Position numbers and translations under genes: made by a program. Of a stretch of DNA of 64,000 nucleotides, positions 45,068-55,274 are shown one piece after another (positions within the stretch are counted from its first letter, which is position 1; each line of letters opens with the position of its first letter). The DNA comes from Aculops lycopersici (taxonomy: Eukaryota; Arthropoda; Arachnida; Trombidiformes; Eriophyidae). The stretch spans positions 11,839,329 through 11,903,328 of the forward strand of contig WNKI01000001.1 of assembly GCA_015350385.1 (NCBI GenBank), read 5' to 3'. The notes under the pieces are model-generated. The model did no database searches and was not told the origin of the DNA. It saw only the letters and a list, made by a program, of their open reading frames with translations.

Positions 45068-46681
45068 TTAATGTAGATGACTTGATATTAGCAATATTAA
45101 TATCGATATTATATAGGAATTGAGCCGCACTATTGTACCATAATTTAGCTGCGCAAAGCCCGACAGGTTGCATGAAAAATTGTTGCTGTACGAATTTGGG
45201 TCGGCTATCAATTTGCGCCACAAGTTCAAGGTGTGAGATGAAAGCTTGAGCGTTCCCTCGATGCGGTTATTGAATTTTTCAGCATGAGCAATCATATGAT
45301 ACACTAGCTTGCTTATGTATTTGCACTTTTGATTTAGAATAGCCATTGGGACCAGTATTAAGTTCAATGATAACGCCAGCACCAAGCAGATACTTCCAAG
45401 CACATTCCAGAGTTCAACACTCGAGAATATGATGATGAAAGTTCCAGTGATTACTAAGAGAAGTGAGCAGTAGAGGTAAACGACACTTCGTTCAGCTCGT
45501 TTGAACATGTATTTGATTTCTCTTTCAAATACCTGATAGCTGACATATAAATCTAGTAGCCGTAAGTCACAAACTTCGACAAAAGGTTGCGCCTGTCCAT
45601 CTTCGATAGCATTTATACACCTGAGTTTATCGTTGAAATTGCAAAAGTTATCGATCAGTGAGCCTAGATATTGCAGTTGATCGATGAAACTGACCTGTAA
45701 GTATGCGTAGGGTTTAGTTTGCCAGTCCATGGAGACAATGATTATCAATTTAATGAGAAGAATGTCAAAAAAGTCTTGCCAATTTGGATACCGTTTACTT
45801 GGATCTACAAAATCATTCGACTTGATCTTGTTGAAGGAGTATTCAATGATCACGTGTTGGCTTATGTGACACAAGCAAAAATATCCAATCATTGACATGA
45901 TTGTAAACTTAGTCCATTGGCCTAGTAAATGCCTGTGCCAAATGAGTTTCCTATTCGTTGGCCAAATGACCATCTTTTCACCTGTGAATCTTAGCTCGCA
46001 CAGGTGACACATTGCTGTCTCAAGCGAATTGATGGACTTTTTAACCTCCTGTCTTCTAATATAAAAGGCTTCGATTAAACTCTTGATTGAGTCTCTTGGT
46101 GAGTTGTCTATAGATTCGCCAATATCGGCGAGCTTAACCATATCCTCGACGCGTTTCACTAGTCGAGAATTCGAATGGTCTATCATGGAATCGTTTGCAT
46201 TATTGGTGGAGTTTATCTTCTCATTTGAAGTCAAAATTTTCATATGCGACCTAATGGACGCCTCAGTTCTTTGGATACATCTATCAATTCTTCTCCTAAC
46301 TCGTCTCATTTCGTCATCATAATCTTGCATGAAATTCTCAATGCCACAACAATAACTCATCTCTTTTCTTTTATACCACGTACTTCCATAGTAAGCGAGC
46401 GGAACTGCAACAATTATCAATCCAGCGGCAAGGGCAAAATAGACACCTGTATCCCGGAAGCCAACTCCATAATCAACCAAAATCTTGTAGCTGTCCGAAA
46501 TTGATCTACGGAGCTGCTCCTGTCTATAATCAAAACTTGGATCCGTTAGATTCTGCCCTGATTTTCGGCTCTGTTCCATATAAAGCGACTTCTGGTATTC
46601 ATAATAAACTTGAACCGGAATCAAAATCAGGATTTTCAGGCCATAAATATTGGATAAAAGTTGAACAATATAATCGATCAT
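45068..46681 (-). CDS. Gustatory-receptor-like seven-TM protein, copy 2
   Basis: A 537-residue paralogue of copy 1, starting MIDYIVQLLSNIYGLKIL. It shares LTDPSFDYRQEQLRRSISDS near the N-terminus, the loop motif SNEKINSTNNANDSM, RAERSVVYLYCSLLLVITG (TM5), ILNQKCKYISKLVYHMIAHA, and the end LNLWRKLIADPNSYSNNFSC...LNYGTIVRLNSYIIS. Hydrophobic segments are at about 8-28, 65-85, 250-270, 295-315, 395-415, 425-445 and 515-535. Copies 1 and 2 are closer to each other than to copies 3 and 4 by these motifs. Single exon. The start is supported by alignment of the first TM among all four. Confidence 0.72.
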   Translation of the reverse strand: MIDYIVQLLSNIYGLKILILIPVQVYYEYQKSLYMEQSRKSGQNLTDPSFDYRQEQLRRSISDSYKILVDYGVGFRDTGVYFALAAGLIIVAVPLAYYGSTWYKRKEMSYCCGIENFMQDYDDEMRRVRRRIDRCIQRTEASIRSHMKILTSNEKINSTNNANDSMIDHSNSRLVKRVEDMVKLADIGESIDNSPRDSIKSLIEAFYIRRQEVKKSINSLETAMCHLCELRFTGEKMVIWPTNRKLIWHRHLLGQWTKFTIMSMIGYFCLCHISQHVIIEYSFNKIKSNDFVDPSKRYPNWQDFFDILLIKLIIIVSMDWQTKPYAYLQVSFIDQLQYLGSLIDNFCNFNDKLRCINAIEDGQAQPFVEVCDLRLLDLYVSYQVFEREIKYMFKRAERSVVYLYCSLLLVITGTFIIIFSSVELWNVLGSICLVLALSLNLILVPMAILNQKCKYISKLVYHMIAHAEKFNNRIEGTLKLSSHTLNLWRKLIADPNSYSNNFSCNLSGFAQLNYGTIVRLNSYIISILILLISSHLH

Positions 46682-47132
46682 TATTCGTTCGATTTTATTG
46701 AAGAATGCTCAATCTACCATCTGATTTTTGAAGTCAACTCATTATGAATTTAGTCTAGCGTTTTGGAGAAATCTTTTGCTCCCTCATTAGTAGAATTGCC
46801 ATTGAGTGAGTATGTTGCGTGACAATCACTCTCAATATGAACTATGATATGTCTAGATTGGAATGTGAACTCTCTTACTCAATAACAGCGAAGTAAGGTT
46901 AAGCCATGGAGCACAGGTAGAGAGTAGTTCTACAGCTCATCTCAATAATTACGTTAATCTCCATATAAACTGCATCGAAAAAATACGCAGGACTGCAGAT
47001 TTCTAGAGCAGGAGATCTATTTGCGACTGATAATAGTAAAGCAATCATTTACACAAGCTGTAGATATACCTGTGTCCTACGACTTTTCCTCCGTCAGTCA
47101 GATTTGGGTTTAACAAGCGATCAGGAGGATCA
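46682..47132. other. Inter-receptor spacer, contains second repeat copy
   Basis: The 5' flank of receptor copy 2 and 3' flank of copy 3. It contains the second copy of the inverted-repeat element (about 46908-47078) and no gene. Confidence 0.5.
46908..47078. mobile_element. Second, eroded copy of the MITE-like element
   Basis: The core 46929-47023 matches 44261-44351. The first 46 bases differ at one site, and the GACTGCAGATTT-TAGAGCAGGAGATCTA block differs at one site. The inverted ends are shorter and imperfect (about 46911-46937 against 47055-47076, with a 7-base gap). The internal AGATCT hairpin is not kept. Both copies sit upstream of a receptor gene (about 240 bp from each start). Confidence 0.6.
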
Positions 47133-48812
47133 TTAGTGTGAAGTATGTGATACGAGCAAAAATATCGAGGATATGATATAGAAGTTTAGTCTCACGACTG
47201 TACCATAATTTAGCGATGCTATCCCGAGCAGTTTGCAGGAGAAATTTTCCGAATAAAGTTGAGAGTCCGCAATTAATCTTCGCCATAGATTTAAGCTATG
47301 CGATGAAATTTTGTACTCCTTATTGTTCATATTAAACTCTTCCGCTTGCACTATCATGTGGTAGGCAATTTTGCTAATATCCTGACATTTCTGGTTAAGT
47401 ATAGCGCAGGGAACTATGCAAAGATTCATTGCGAATTGCAAAACACCTGTTAGTAGCCATAACGAGCTCAATGTTGAGTTTGTAAGTGTTAATATAATTA
47501 AAACTAGGATGTTGAGCGCTAGAACGCAATAGAGGAAAACGACACTATGTTCAGCTCGCTTAAACATGGATCTAATCTCCCCGGCGAAAATCTGAAAGCT
47601 TACATAGAGTTCTAGTAGTTGTAAGTTGCAATCTAAATATAATTTCCCCTTATCTTGGCTACTGTTCAACAAGGCTAATTTGTCATCTAGCCGGTGAAAT
47701 TCTTTTGTAATAGAGCTCAAGTATTTTCCCAAGTCAAGAAAACTTGTATACAAGAATACAGTTGGCTCGGTGTAACTATAAAGTGTTATATATACAAAGG
47801 AAAAAAAGAAAATGACATCGATTGTATCAAGTGCGTTGAATTTCCTTAGATTTGGCTCGATCAACTCATTCGCTCTAATCCTTTCAATAGCCATCCATGT
47901 GATCTGCAAAAGACATATCATGCCAAATAGATAATAATTTATCATTGAGTTTATGGTCACTATGGTATATCTCTTCAGTATCTGCTTGTGCCATGTTGAG
48001 TTCCTACTCACCGGCCAGATCAATAGCTTTTTCGATGTAAATCTTAACTCGTCCAAATACTTAATTGATGCATCCAATAAGTCCATCAATTTATGTGTCT
48101 CATGTCTGTTAATACGAAAGGCTCTCACTAATCTCTTGATTTCCTCAGGTGAGCTAACACTATTGTTTCCGCCATTCTTGTGTTTGTAGTAGTTGAGGTT
48201 GTTGTTGTTGTCTTTGTTGAAGCTACTACTATTTGCACTAATTTGCTCAACAATGAACTCAATTTGACTGATTAATAGCGGATCCGACGAGAGGTCAATG
48301 GAGTCGTTGATGTAACTTGAGCTGTTGATTTTCTCGTTAGCAGCCAAAATTTTCATGTGATTTTCAATTGATACTCGGGTTTTGCTTATGTACTTGTTGA
48401 CTCTCCTGTTCAATCCTCGCATCTCTTGCTTGTAATCTCGAATGAAAGCTAGAAAATTGCTTCCCTCCTCTAGTTCTTTTCTATAAAACCATCTACAACC
48501 ATAGTACAACATTGGAAAAAACATCATAAACATTCCAAGAGCTATTCCATGATAGCCTCCTGCGTCTCGATAAGCGACTCCATATTTTATCATGAAATTG
48601 TAGGTTTCTACGATTGATTTTCTCAGCTTCTCTCTATCATTCACCTCGATGTTCGTGAAATTTTTCAACTTGCTAGCCTCGTACCATGATTTCTGTTGCT
48701 CATAGTACAATTGTACAGGTAAGAAGGCAAGAAACTTGACACCAAAGACATGAGCTAGTACACCAACAACAACATTTGCGCAATCAAATAACCTGTCGAT
48801 GAAAGAATACAT
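47133..48812 (-). CDS. Gustatory-receptor-like seven-TM protein, copy 3
   Basis: A 559-residue paralogue if started at MYSFIDRLFDCANVV, which aligns with copies 1, 2 and 4. An in-frame ATG at 48923 would add 37 residues that the others lack. Shared motifs: LPVQLYYEQQKSWYEAS after TM1, GVAYRDAGGY before TM2, AANEKINSSSYINDS, RAEHSVVFLYCVLALNILVL, ILNQKCQDISKIAYHMIVQA, SSHSLNLWRRLIADSQLYSE and LNYGTVVRLNFYIIS. An Asn-rich insertion (about residues 205-220, KDNNNNLNYYKHKNGGNN) is unique. It is closest to copy 4. Single exon. Confidence 0.72.
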   Translation of the reverse strand: MYSFIDRLFDCANVVVGVLAHVFGVKFLAFLPVQLYYEQQKSWYEASKLKNFTNIEVNDREKLRKSIVETYNFMIKYGVAYRDAGGYHGIALGMFMMFFPMLYYGCRWFYRKELEEGSNFLAFIRDYKQEMRGLNRRVNKYISKTRVSIENHMKILAANEKINSSSYINDSIDLSSDPLLISQIEFIVEQISANSSSFNKDNNNNLNYYKHKNGGNNSVSSPEEIKRLVRAFRINRHETHKLMDLLDASIKYLDELRFTSKKLLIWPVSRNSTWHKQILKRYTIVTINSMINYYLFGMICLLQITWMAIERIRANELIEPNLRKFNALDTIDVIFFFSFVYITLYSYTEPTVFLYTSFLDLGKYLSSITKEFHRLDDKLALLNSSQDKGKLYLDCNLQLLELYVSFQIFAGEIRSMFKRAEHSVVFLYCVLALNILVLIILTLTNSTLSSLWLLTGVLQFAMNLCIVPCAILNQKCQDISKIAYHMIVQAEEFNMNNKEYKISSHSLNLWRRLIADSQLYSENFSCKLLGIASLNYGTVVRLNFYIISSIFLLVSHTSH

Positions 48813-50295
48813 TTTATTTGTGATTTGGTTACAATGATTAATGTCGATCTTGAACCGAGATGAGATTCCAACTAAGTCGTATCGCCATATGCACAAGAGT
48901 CTCCAAGACGCAGGATGCAACATTGTAAAAGAATTTGCTTACTTCAATGGTTTTGCGTGACTAGTTTACCTGGGCATAAATTTCCCCTGATCTGGAGCGA
49001 ATATTCTCTTCGATTTAGTGCGAGATCATAGAACACTTGGGTTTATATCCTTAGAATAGTTACACGCAACAATAACGATAGTGTAAATGTCAATTCAATC
49101 GGAAAATATTGACAAAAGAGTGAATGCGAAATTTGATCAATAAAACAATTTCAGAGTCCATCGACGTCATACTTTGTAGCCCATTATTGGACGCGATAGT
49201 ATAGCTGTAGTACAATAATATTGTTCAAATTGATAGAAGACATTCAAACTTGACGGATGTTGTCATCCAATAGTCCGAAAATACAACTTTGAACATACCC
49301 ACTGATCCACTCTTTACTATGAAATATGAACAAATAACGGTCAACAAATGAAGTTTGCACCCATCAAATTCATCTAACCGACAATTGGCTAAATCTTTTG
49401 GAGCGATAATAGATAAATATACTCTCATGCTATCCTCACTGACCTGAGATTAGGTTTAAGCCATCTTGAGCCCCTGCTTGAAGAGCAGTTTTCAGCGATA
49501 TCTCTTATGAAATTTTTGATCTGTTCGGATCATTAATCGAGGAGTATTGAACAAATCATGACCTAACTCTAGATTGCTCACTCTTGTGTCACAAACTTTG
49601 ATGAGCTGAAGACTGGAGCATCCACCTTATGTGTCTGTTCAGCATGATTCATTGTGAAGTCAAAGAAGATTTCACATTGAATCATCTCAGTTTCACTCAA
49701 ACCGACCATCCTCGACAAGACCAGAAATATGAATTGGATAAAATTTTCCGTTGCGACCACGACATCTTCTTCGCTCCTTCCGGTTGTGCGGCGTGTTACT
49801 AGAGTAGACTAGAGAAAAATATCCACCATCATGAGTGTTGTTCTTGGAGATAGACACATGAATTGTTCCTTTGTTTTCAACCGGAAGTTGCTTCAACGTA
49901 AGATCAATAAAATAGCCCATCTTGATGGTGTCGTAAGTATTCGAGAACATTTCATTTTCCACTCATGACTAAAGACAAAGTTGTGAATATACCGAAGAGA
50001 TCTGAAACGGAGCTATGAAAAATACAAGACTCAAACAAAAGAGATTCTACTAGGTGGCCCCAGTATGAACTCGAGTGTCATCTATTTTTCAGCATAGTTG
50101 ATTGTTATGATCGGCCATCTTACACTGTAAGTCGAGTTCTTCCTGACAATGTTAGTAAGTTTGTGAGAAATTATGAGTTGATGGTGCACGAAACTGACTT
50201 CAAATAATATATGGCTAAACAGGTGGTGAAATTCGACCAGGAAATGTCTAATCAAATTGAATGATTTACCTTCAAATAACTTCAGCCTTTATTTA
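48813..50295. other. 1.5-kb inter-receptor spacer with broken frames
   Basis: There is no intact gene. Minus-strand frames at 49962-49693, 49760-49578 and 49428-49225 read like pieces of one protein (MGYFIDLTLKQLPVENKG, then NGKFYP, then IQCEIFFDFTMNHAEQ in a shifted frame). They may be a broken gene. I do not recognise it; a TRAF/MATH-like beta fold is only a guess. The rest is AT-rich. Confidence 0.35.
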
Positions 50296-51924
50296 TCAGC
50301 TATGTGTCACCAGGACAACAATCGTAGATATTATATAAAAGTTTAACCTGACAACTGTGCAATAGTTGAGGGATGCGATTCCCAGAAGCTCACAAGAGAA
50401 ATTTTCCGAGTATAACTTAGAGTCGGCTATCAATCTTCGCCATAAATTCAGACTATGCGATGAAATTTTGCCTCCTTTGCTGCAGGTGTTAAACTCCTCT
50501 GCCTGTCCAATGATATGATACGCGATTTTGCTTATATCCTGACATTTTTGGTTCAAGATAGCGTACGGTAGGATGCAAAAGTTCATGGCCACCTGTACAC
50601 CGATGGCGGTGGTCCAGAGGTTAACGAGGGTTGAATTTGTCACGGCCACCGAAACCATGGCGATGATGACAATAAGTAGAGAGCAGTACAAGTAAACTAC
50701 ATCATGTTCAGCTCGCTTGAACATTGTCCTAATTTCCGAAGCGAAAATTCGGAAGCTCACGTACAAGTCTAATAGTTTTAAATCGAATTCTCGAATCGAG
50801 TTCTCGTTCTTCAACTGGTTTCCGAAACAAGAGTTATTCAACAATAAGAGTTGGGCATCCAGTTTGTGAAAGTCCTTGGTTATTGAATTGAGATAATCTC
50901 GGTGGTCATAAAAGCTTGCATACAAAAAAGCGGCCGGCTCACTTAACCAATAGGTGGTTATATATATGTAAATATATAAGAAGGTCATATCCAGTAAGTC
51001 TAATCCATTGAGTCGCTTGCGACTCTCGTCAATAAACTGGTTTGCCTTAATCTTGTCCAATGCTTCCATGTGTAGCATGAACTCGCAAGATGTACCAACT
51101 ATAAAGTAGAACAGTGTTATCATAATTGTTGATTGAGTCCACTGCTTCAGAATGCACCTTTGCCATGATAAGTTTCGATTTGACGGCCAAACGAGGAGCT
51201 TCTTCTCGGAGTATCTCAACTCATTTAGGTGCTCGATTGCCACGACCAGCGAGTCGATTGCCTTTTGCGTTTCCTCCTTTCGTACATAGAAGGCATCTAC
51301 CAGATCTTTGACTGACTCGGGGTGGTTAATTAGATTTTCATCAGTCACATGCTTCACCATAAACACTACCTGGCTTATTAGTCTCGGACTTGCCCGTTCA
51401 ATTACGTCATAATTATTATTTAAAGCTCCGTTGATTTTTTCATCAGAGGCCAGAATGTTCATATGGATCTTGATTGAAATCTGAGTCTTGACAATGCACT
51501 TGTCGACTCGCCTGTTGAGTCGACGCATTTCCCGGTAATAGTCTTCCAGGAAAGATGAGAAGCCACATTCTTGTTTTAGTTCTCGTCGGTAATAGTAATT
51601 GCAGCCATGATAAACCAGAGGGAATGCTATTAGGAAACAGCCACTTGAGACGGCATAAGATAAACCAGTATCGCGAAACAGGACTCCATATTTTTCCATT
51701 ATACTGTAACTGTCCATCATAGACTTTAGTATCTCATCTCTCTCATGATTTGAGCCTACGGTGGCATTGTGACCACCTCTTGACCACTTGAGACTCTCTT
51801 GGTAAAGTGTCTTCTGTTGCTCATAGTATATTTGCACTGGTACCAATGATAGAATCTTGATGGCATAGATGTGCGCCACCGTTAGGAGTGCATAATTGAT
51901 CAACGCTTCGATTTGATTAGCCAT
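50296..51924 (-). CDS. Gustatory-receptor-like seven-TM protein, copy 4
   Basis: A 542-residue paralogue starting MANQIEALINYALL. TM1 is VAHIYAIKILSLVPVQIYY, TM2 SYAVSSGCFLIAFPLVYHG, then the long loop (RREMRRLNRRVDKCIVKTQ type; SDEKING), TM3 STIMITLFYFIVGTSCEFML, TM4 LLDMTFLYIYIYITTYW, TM5 VVYLYCSLLIVIIAMVSVAV, TM6 TTAIGVQVAMNFCILPYAIL, and TM7 LNFYIISTIVVLV after NFSCELLGIASLNY. This gives the clearest seven-TM picture of the set. The membrane orientation (N-terminus inside, as in insect Gr/Or) is assumed, not shown. Copies 3 and 4 share the QKCQDISKIAYH-QAEEFN block. Confidence 0.73.
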   Translation of the reverse strand: MANQIEALINYALLTVAHIYAIKILSLVPVQIYYEQQKTLYQESLKWSRGGHNATVGSNHERDEILKSMMDSYSIMEKYGVLFRDTGLSYAVSSGCFLIAFPLVYHGCNYYYRRELKQECGFSSFLEDYYREMRRLNRRVDKCIVKTQISIKIHMNILASDEKINGALNNNYDVIERASPRLISQVVFMVKHVTDENLINHPESVKDLVDAFYVRKEETQKAIDSLVVAIEHLNELRYSEKKLLVWPSNRNLSWQRCILKQWTQSTIMITLFYFIVGTSCEFMLHMEALDKIKANQFIDESRKRLNGLDLLDMTFLYIYIYITTYWLSEPAAFLYASFYDHRDYLNSITKDFHKLDAQLLLLNNSCFGNQLKNENSIREFDLKLLDLYVSFRIFASEIRTMFKRAEHDVVYLYCSLLIVIIAMVSVAVTNSTLVNLWTTAIGVQVAMNFCILPYAILNQKCQDISKIAYHIIGQAEEFNTCSKGGKISSHSLNLWRRLIADSKLYSENFSCELLGIASLNYCTVVRLNFYIISTIVVLVTHS

Positions 51925-52477
51925 CTTTTGTGATCTAATACGTGAATTTCTGGCAGTGAGCTGACTAATGACTAATCGAAATTTGGTGTTGAGATCCAGG
52001 TGTTAAGGTTGTTATTGCGTCAATAACAATAAGTCCTTAGGTTTACGAGGAATCGCGTGCGTCAGTATAATCATTTGTCGAGACAAAAAAGGTAACATTG
52101 TCACGAGATACTAGTATGGTCTCATATATGGTATAAGAAGCGAGTTTTCTATTGAAAACATTTTGTGCCTCCCCCACTAATTTTCTTGATTAGTCAGAAG
52201 TCGGGGGAACCCCCTATCTTGTAAAGAATGAGCAAGTCTGTAATATAATTCATTGGGCAAGTACTACATGTACCACATTTGAGGACTTACATAACTGACT
52301 TTGTAACAACAATGGAATGCTATATAAGAGTGGGTCAATGATACTGTACTCTTTGCACCCGAGTCAGGTGAACAATGTATTTAGTCTATTTATTGTTATG
52401 TTCTTAATCCTGATTAGATCATATGGCAACACGATTATTCAGCCTGATTGATATGCATCTCGATGTGTAAGTGCACA
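51925..52477. other. Intergenic, receptor 4 upstream region and SNX27 3' flank
   Basis: No gene was found. A plus-strand TATATAAG (about 52322) is followed by no plus-strand gene. A GGGGGAACCCCC short inverted repeat lies at about 52203. Confidence 0.45.
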
Positions 52478-54622
52478 TTAACCAGATGTTTCTGTGAGTT
52501 TCGCACTCAAGTCGTCCGGTCTTTCCACTTCTTGAGGCTGTTTTCCACGATCAGGTGAAGGGTTTCTACTTTGATGGAGTGGCTCCTCCCCGATTTGCTG
52601 TTTTTCTTCTTCAATTTCAGATTCTTTTAGGGGTAGGGCAGTTTCATCAACGGACTTCTCATTTGTGGGTTCTACTTCGATGGGTTTTGTTTTATCTAGG
52701 GATTCATTGTCTCTCTTTGGATTATCCTCTCCACAAGGAGGTTCCTCAGATCGAGTTTGGGATTCTGGTTCTGGTTTACTGATTTGTCTGGGTTGTTCTT
52801 GGTGAGGTGGCTGTTGTTGTTGTTGCGATGGCTGGTGTTGTGCTTGTTGTCTCGATTGTGAGATGATCTTAGCATTCTCTGGCCAACTTAGCTCCTCGCG
52901 TATTCGTTGAAAACAGTCAAATAAGAACACATGATATGGTGTGATGATTTGGATAGTTCTTTGCTTGCCACCGGTCATGTAGTTGAATATAAAACTCATA
53001 GCCTCCTCGTCCACTTCATATTCTTGAATATCACTCCAGTTATATATATCCGCCTGGTTGGATACATCGGGATTGATTGCATTTGATGATGAAGAGCTGA
53101 CGCCAACGTAAGCATTTCGATTATTGCCAATCATACTAACGCCGCCACTACCATTGCTATGACCATTCCCATGTTCAACCAACTTAAAATTCTTAATGCT
53201 TACTATGGGTATCATGGGTCCATCTCGTAGCGATCGACAATCGCAAACCGGAAATTGAATAACACTATAGTCTTCTAGGGTTCTTGCTAGCCTCAGGTAC
53301 TCGCGTCGCTTACTCCAGTCTTGGAGCGCCTTGAGCTCATACAGCTGATTTCGTGATTTGATTTGTCCCTTGTTTATATCCTCAACCGCTTGATGGAAAT
53401 AAAAGGATTCAGCTAAACTATCGATAGAGCACAATTGTATTTCTCTCTCCAATGTAAACAACCACTTTCGCAATAGCAAACATGTTGGCGTTGCAGTTGA
53501 ATAGTTTTGGATGTATAAATTGTGTGGAAATTCATCAGGTCGTAGCATTCGTTCAAAGTGGTACTCGACTATCTCAAATAGAGCGAAACTTGCTGCCGCT
53601 TGAGCGGATAGATTGATCTTTTGTATCACTTGCTGGTAAATCTGCACGGTGGTACTGTTCTTTCTCGCCTTAATACAGACGGTTGATTTGTCGGGTAGCA
53701 TAATCTTTATGTCAACCGGGGAGCCACCTAGTTCGTCGAGATCCGTCAGAAACTCTTGCATTACATCACTCTCAGCTATGACTCGAACGGCGCAAACCTT
53801 TTCTAAATACTGCTCCAAACCTCTTCGTCGAGTGTCCAGCTGCTGATCAGATAATCTCAGTGGCCATTTGCCAGGCATCTTGGGAAAATTGAAATCTGGA
53901 AACTCCTTCTTGAGATTGCTGTGTAGTTTGGCAAATTCACTATACCTTCGTGAACACAAATGTCTTCCAGCCATATAAATACTAAACACGACATACCTCT
54001 CTCCATGTTCATGAGAGGTTTTGTTTGGAAATGTATGGTTATTGTTGTTGTTCGACGAAGATGAAGAGCTTCCGTTCAATGGAACAGTGCCATCCGGAGT
54101 TGACTCAAGCCAGGTGTATTCTGGAATGGAAATAGGAAGGCTACGTTTCTCGCTATAGTCATAATAGGAATTGTAGTATGTTGCCTCTTCACTTGGCTCC
54201 AATTTGGCCGCCTCGTTTGGGCTCACTGATATTACTTTCAAGGTTAGTTCATCATTGCCTGACTTGATTAAATCAACAACCGCCTTATGGGCCGCGCCCT
54301 CGACATTAACCCCGTTGACTTCCAATATTCTATCACCTTTCAGCACGCCGGCCATCTCGGCAGCTCCGTTCTCTAGTACGGCACTAACATGTTGCAAGGG
54401 TGCATATAAGCATCCGCCGATGCTCTTTAGTGGGCCGCCCTCATTGACTTGCCCTCGAACATTGAATCCGAAACCTGTCTCTGTCTTCTTGATATGTACA
54501 ACTCTTGGATTCGGGTCGAATGGCTTCACTGTTTCTTTTCGTGATTTTCCAGACTTCGAATGACTCGGAATACTCCTGCCATTATTGTTGCTGTTGCTGC
54601 TATAACTATTGACATGACTCAT
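52478..54622 (-). CDS. SNX27: Sorting nexin-27
   Basis: This endosomal retromer adaptor retrieves PDZ-ligand cargo to the plasma membrane. The 714-residue protein has a PDZ domain (about 38-135: RVVHIKKTETGFGFNVRGQV, GVLKGDRILEVNGVNVEG), a PX domain (about 205-300: YVVFSIYMAGRHLCSRRYSE, FPKMPGKWPLRLSDQQLDTR), and a FERM-like module (about 305-600: FALFEIVEYHFERMLRPDEF, LRKWLFTLEREIQLCSID). A Gln/Glu/Pro-rich tail of about 110 residues follows that mammalian SNX27 (about 540 residues) lacks. The three-domain order is unique to SNX27. Single exon, start MSHVNSYSSN. Confidence 0.96.
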   Translation of the reverse strand: MSHVNSYSSNSNNNGRSIPSHSKSGKSRKETVKPFDPNPRVVHIKKTETGFGFNVRGQVNEGGPLKSIGGCLYAPLQHVSAVLENGAAEMAGVLKGDRILEVNGVNVEGAAHKAVVDLIKSGNDELTLKVISVSPNEAAKLEPSEEATYYNSYYDYSEKRSLPISIPEYTWLESTPDGTVPLNGSSSSSSNNNNNHTFPNKTSHEHGERYVVFSIYMAGRHLCSRRYSEFAKLHSNLKKEFPDFNFPKMPGKWPLRLSDQQLDTRRRGLEQYLEKVCAVRVIAESDVMQEFLTDLDELGGSPVDIKIMLPDKSTVCIKARKNSTTVQIYQQVIQKINLSAQAAASFALFEIVEYHFERMLRPDEFPHNLYIQNYSTATPTCLLLRKWLFTLEREIQLCSIDSLAESFYFHQAVEDINKGQIKSRNQLYELKALQDWSKRREYLRLARTLEDYSVIQFPVCDCRSLRDGPMIPIVSIKNFKLVEHGNGHSNGSGGVSMIGNNRNAYVGVSSSSSNAINPDVSNQADIYNWSDIQEYEVDEEAMSFIFNYMTGGKQRTIQIITPYHVFLFDCFQRIREELSWPENAKIISQSRQQAQHQPSQQQQQPPHQEQPRQISKPEPESQTRSEEPPCGEDNPKRDNESLDKTKPIEVEPTNEKSVDETALPLKESEIEEEKQQIGEEPLHQSRNPSPDRGKQPQEVERPDDLSAKLTETSG

Positions 54623-55274
54623 CTTGTGGCTAATATCGGATTGTTTTTAAGTTTATTAAATCGAGCGGCGAATATTGGTACTTCGTTTTGCATCTAATTA
54701 GATGTTTGTTTCTCTTTTTATTTCGGTATAATTATTTCACCCCTAAAGTGATAGAGAACCAATTCCATCCCATAATAGTGGAACTATATGTAGTTTAAAT
54801 GAATATATAGTTGACTTTCCTAACCTCTGCATTGAACAATATGATTGGTTTTAGTATTGGATAACTTGATGAGTTCATCATGTAAGTCGTCAAGAGCTTT
54901 GCACATATTTAATGTTTACGTAGAGAAGAAGAATCGCCTCTTTTTTCGATCGCAGCGCCGCGCGGTGGACGCACTATTTGAAGCAAGCACCCGAATGTAT
55001 TGACGTCTCGGTTGCTGATATCGTGCGCCGTTCATCCTTCACATTGCAAATCAGCGGCGGCAAATGCGGCTCATGTTGCTGCTGCTGTTGCACGCTTCAA
55101 CCGTTAGACTCTGCACGAGAGATTGGAAGAGACGGGATTGGAAAACACACAGCAAAATAAAGCCGGACCACACGAGGGCGATGGACACTTGTGGACCGGG
55201 TATCGGAGAGAATACCCAAGTATTGTACAGATTTCTAATATATTCTCCATTTATGTAATATAACATCCAATAAA
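54623..55274. promoter_or_regulatory. Divergent interval, SNX27 / FANCM
   Basis: A 652-bp interval between head-to-head starts. The SNX27 side is AT-rich. A GC-rich patch (about 54940-55100) with GCAGCGCCGCGCGG lies near the middle. No gene was seen. Confidence 0.4.

Noticed and set aside
52320..52330. Plus-strand TATATAAG resembling a core promoter
   Set aside because: No plus-strand gene follows before the SNX27 3' end; AT-rich chance match is likelier.
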